NCBI GenBank assembly: GCA_013812565.1
Contig: JACCTF010000599.1
Span: 1-8,002 of the forward strand
Reading direction: 5' to 3'
Source of the DNA: Pyrinomonadaceae bacterium
GTDB lineage: Bacteria > Acidobacteriota > Blastocatellia > Pyrinomonadales > Pyrinomonadaceae
Length of the DNA: 8,002 bases
Position numbers and translations under genes: made by a program. The notes under the pieces are model-generated. The model was given only the letters and a program-made list of their open reading frames with translations. It had not been told where the DNA came from and did not search any database. Positions 5,705 through 8,002 of the stretch are shown piece after piece (within the stretch, counting starts at the first letter, position 1; each line of letters opens with the position of its first letter).

Positions 5705-8002
5705 GTAGGCGAGCCATCTGCCGTCACGTGACCAAGCAAAAGAGAACACTCTATCGGTTTCGAAATTTGTTACTCGCTTTGGCGAGCCTTCTTCCAGCGG
5801 CAGGCTCCAGATGTTTGAGACGCCGTTGTATTGGTCGACGTAGGTGAGGGAGCGCCCATCGGCAGCCCAACGAACCGGTCGAGAGGTGTTAAGCGAAACA
5901 TCAAGGACCTTTGTCGGCGCTCCGCCTGCAAATGGCATGACCGCTATTTTCAGCGGCGAGTTTAATAAGTCTTTGTATAAGTAGGCGACCGACTGTCCGT
6001 CGGGCGAGACGACCGGCAGCATTGAAAATTTACTGGTCAATTGTTCCGGGCCGCCGCCGTCTATTGGCACCTTCCACAACGTCGGCGTGCCGGCCATATA
6101 AGATGTGTAAACTACCCACCGGCCATCAGGCGAGCAGTTCGGCCACCAGTCGCTATGGCCGTTTGTTAACTGTTGCAAATCGCCGCCGTCTATGTTCATC
6201 CTCCATATGTTAAAAGTGCCGGTGCGGTTTGACCCGAAAACAATGTACTTGCCATCAGATGAAACCGCCGGGTCAAGGTCATTGCCAACCTTATCAGTTA
6301 GTTGTTTTGGGCTTGTTCCGTCTTGATTCATGATCCAGATGTCACTATTGCCGCTCTTAGTCGAGGCATACACTATTTTGTTGTCGGGCGTCCATGCAAT
6401 CCCCGACACCTTCTCATAAGTGTCGGAGCTTATCGCCTTAGCGCGGCTAGCATCTCCATCAGGCGCAACCCAGATAATGGAAGGTTGATCAGACTGCACA
6501 GTGACCAAAGTCGTTGAGTCCTTTGTCAATGTCACTCGGCCATAGTCGCTCAAGTCATTGGTAATTTCTCGTACCTCCCCATCCGGATAGGAGATAAGTA
6601 ACACCTGCTTGGGGTTTGCTAAAGATTGTTCCCGCGCGGCCATCACCAAGCCGCTGCCATCCGCGAGCCATGCGACGCGCTCTACGCCCCACCATCTCCG
6701 AGCGGTTATGGGTTTAATAACTCCATCCGACACACCTACCTCAATCACATTTTTGTAAAAGCCATCGTTATAACTGCCGGCGACACAGGCGATTACTTTG
6801 CCGTCAGGCGACCATGAAGGTTCAAGAAGAAATTCCGGTTCCTTGCGAGCTGCAAGCGGCCTTCTTCCGCTGCCATCCTCATTGGCAACCGTCAGTACAA
6901 AGCTCTGGTCGGCACCTGGGCTGACGAAGGCAAACTGCTTTCCGTCAGGAGAAAAGGTGATCGGCGTATCTATATTGTCCATTCTCTTTTTAGGAGCTTC
7001 GCCTCCTGCGGCAGCCACTCGGTAGAGAGAACCTATGGAGTTGGTTTTTTCCGACTTAACGAAGTAAACATGCTCACTGTTGGGCGAGAAAGTTAGTCCC
7101 TGGTAATAACCCTCGGCGGACAGAAGGATCGGCGTGTTGTTAGGAGCGGTAATTTGTCTGACCCAAAGCTCCTCCCTTCCGGCATTGTTGAGCACATAGA
7201 CAACATATCTCCCATCGGGTGAGAGAGCTGCATCCTTAGCTCTGCCGGTGTTGGAAAGTCTTTGCATCCCAATCTTCTGGAAAGCCGTCGCTGCTATGGG
7301 TGGATTGAAGTATCCGTACAGCTTGAAGGCTAGTGCTGAGGTGATGATGAACAAAAGTGCGAGCGCCGACGCAGTGATCTTCTCATGAAGCTTGAGCTTG
7401 CTCACCAGAAACCCGACGCTTGAGGCTTGACCTGCTGCCGGAACTTCTCCGGTAGATGCCGTCGGTTCCTCAGCAACCGTAACTGCCGCGTTGACGCGAT
7501 CCGCCGTCATCCTTGCTTCGACTCGCTTGTCGGGTTGGACGGAACGCTCTAGTTCAATCTCAAACTCTAACCGCTGCTTCAGAGTTTTGAGATCAGACCA
7601 TAGTTCCTTGATTGTTTGATAGCGTGCCTCGCGATCTTTACGCAGCGCTTTCTTGACGATCCATTCCAACTCGTTCGGAACTTCAGGCGAGTAATGTGTT
7701 ACGGGGGGCGGTTCGTTCTCAAGAATCGAAACCATCACATGGCTGATGGTCGGCCCTTCGAACGGAAGCTTTCCCGCCAGCAGCTCGTATAACACCACGC
7801 CGACGCTCCAGATGTCGGCGCGCGCATCCACCTCATCGCCGCGCGCTTGCTCCGGTGCCATGTAGCTCACGGTTCCCATGATCATCCCGGGTTGCGTCTT
7901 CAGCAGCGTCATCGCCTCCGTATCTTCGGCGTTGCGTTCTGCCAATTTGGCGAGTCCGAAGTCTAAGACTTTAACGTACCCGTCCCGCCGCACCATGATG
8001 TT
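5651..8002 (-). CDS. PknB-like Ser/Thr kinase with transmembrane helix and TolB/PD40 beta-propeller, N-terminus outside the window
   Basis: The frame is open from base 8002 down to the TAG at 5651. The first visible codons are Asn-Ile then Met at 7996, matching the end of the HRDxKxxN catalytic loop, so the N-lobe and catalytic Asp lie beyond the window. Counting from that Met: DFG at 12-14, the activation segment ending GTVSYMAPEQ (41-50), DIWSVG (61-66) and the rest of the C-lobe to about 145. A charged, then Ala/Thr-rich juxtamembrane linker follows, with a membrane helix at about 207-224 (TASALALLFIITSALAF). The remainder (about 245-781) has about 12 propeller-type repeats, such as LSPDGRYVVYV, FSPDGKQFAFV, CSPDGRWVVYT and WSRDGRWLAYS. 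The layout suggests a membrane sensor kinase with an external propeller; the ligand and substrates are unknown. No neighbouring phosphatase or regulator is visible. Confidence 0.92.
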   Translation of the reverse strand, partial: NIMVRRDGYVKVLDFGLAKLAERNAEDTEAMTLLKTQPGMIMGTVSYMAPEQARGDEVDARADIWSVGVVLYELLAGKLPFEGPTISHVMVSILENEPPPVTHYSPEVPNELEWIVKKALRKDREARYQTIKELWSDLKTLKQRLEFEIELERSVQPDKRVEARMTADRVNAAVTVAEEPTASTGEVPAAGQASSVGFLVSKLKLHEKITASALALLFIITSALAFKLYGYFNPPIAATAFQKIGMQRLSNTGRAKDAALSPDGRYVVYVLNNAGREELWVRQITAPNNTPILLSAEGYYQGLTFSPNSEHVYFVKSEKTNSIGSLYRVAAAGGEAPKKRMDNIDTPITFSPDGKQFAFVSPGADQSFVLTVANEDGSGRRPLAARKEPEFLLEPSWSPDGKVIACVAGSYNDGFYKNVIEVGVSDGVIKPITARRWWGVERVAWLADGSGLVMAAREQSLANPKQVLLISYPDGEVREITNDLSDYGRVTLTKDSTTLVTVQSDQPSIIWVAPDGDASRAKAISSDTYEKVSGIAWTPDNKIVYASTKSGNSDIWIMNQDGTSPKQLTDKVGNDLDPAVSSDGKYIVFGSNRTGTFNIWRMNIDGGDLQQLTNGHSDWWPNCSPDGRWVVYTSYMAGTPTLWKVPIDGGGPEQLTSKFSMLPVVSPDGQSVAYLYKDLLNSPLKIAVMPFAGGAPTKVLDVSLNTSRPVRWAADGRSLTYVDQYNGVSNIWSLPLEEGSPKRVTNFETDRVFSFAWSRDGRWLAYSRGAVNSHVVLINSVNK

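Noticed and set aside
1..8002. CRISPR array, tRNA or rRNA genes, insertion sequence or attachment sites
   Set aside because: No regularly spaced repeats, cloverleaf, rRNA-like blocks, transposase or integrase frames, or flanking target duplications were seen.

Overview
The window looks like a chromosomal segment from an Acidobacteriota-type bacterium, perhaps of the Blastocatellia/Pyrinomonadales kind. This is inferred from the mix of genes: a PknB-like kinase fused to a TolB/PD40 beta-propeller, a PEP-CTERM secreted protein, an NHL-propeller protein and an exported Xaa-Pro aminopeptidase with a GC-rich repeat in its N-terminus. Nothing in the window fixes the taxonomy. I see no rRNA, tRNA, CRISPR array, transposase or phage gene.

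Layout. Two blocks converge. The left block (1-3671, + strand) holds the 3' part of an NHL-repeat protein with an M23-type (LytM-like) domain, then a 721-residue M24B metallopeptidase (PepP-like). A bidirectional intrinsic terminator (about 3711-3750) separates it from the right block. The right block is on the - strand and, in transcription order, holds: the C-terminal 784 codons of a receptor-like Ser/Thr kinase with about 12 propeller repeats (8002-5651); a 476-base gap; a PEP-CTERM protein (5174-4563); and a paralogue of it (4407-3820) with a different, non-PEP membrane tail.

How the parts may fit. All four main genes are envelope-related. The two left-hand products are a probable wall/periplasmic metallopeptidase-like protein and an exported prolyl peptidase. 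The PEP-CTERM protein should be exported and processed by an exosortase encoded elsewhere. The kinase has a cytoplasmic catalytic lobe, one membrane helix and an external propeller; a link to the PEP-CTERM pair rests only on shared strand and proximity.

The most interesting points are: (i) a multi-hairpin GC-rich repeat read in frame between the start codon and the signal peptide of the M24 gene; (ii) a tandem paralogue pair in which the second copy seems to have lost exactly the hydrophobic core of the signal peptide, lacks the C-terminal PEP motif but keeps a hydrophobic plus basic tail, carries a VPEP at its N-terminus, and encodes its pentaproline with a C8-T-C6 tract; (iii) a possible 59-residue membrane micro-ORF in the long gap. 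No clearly new defence or mobile system is evident.
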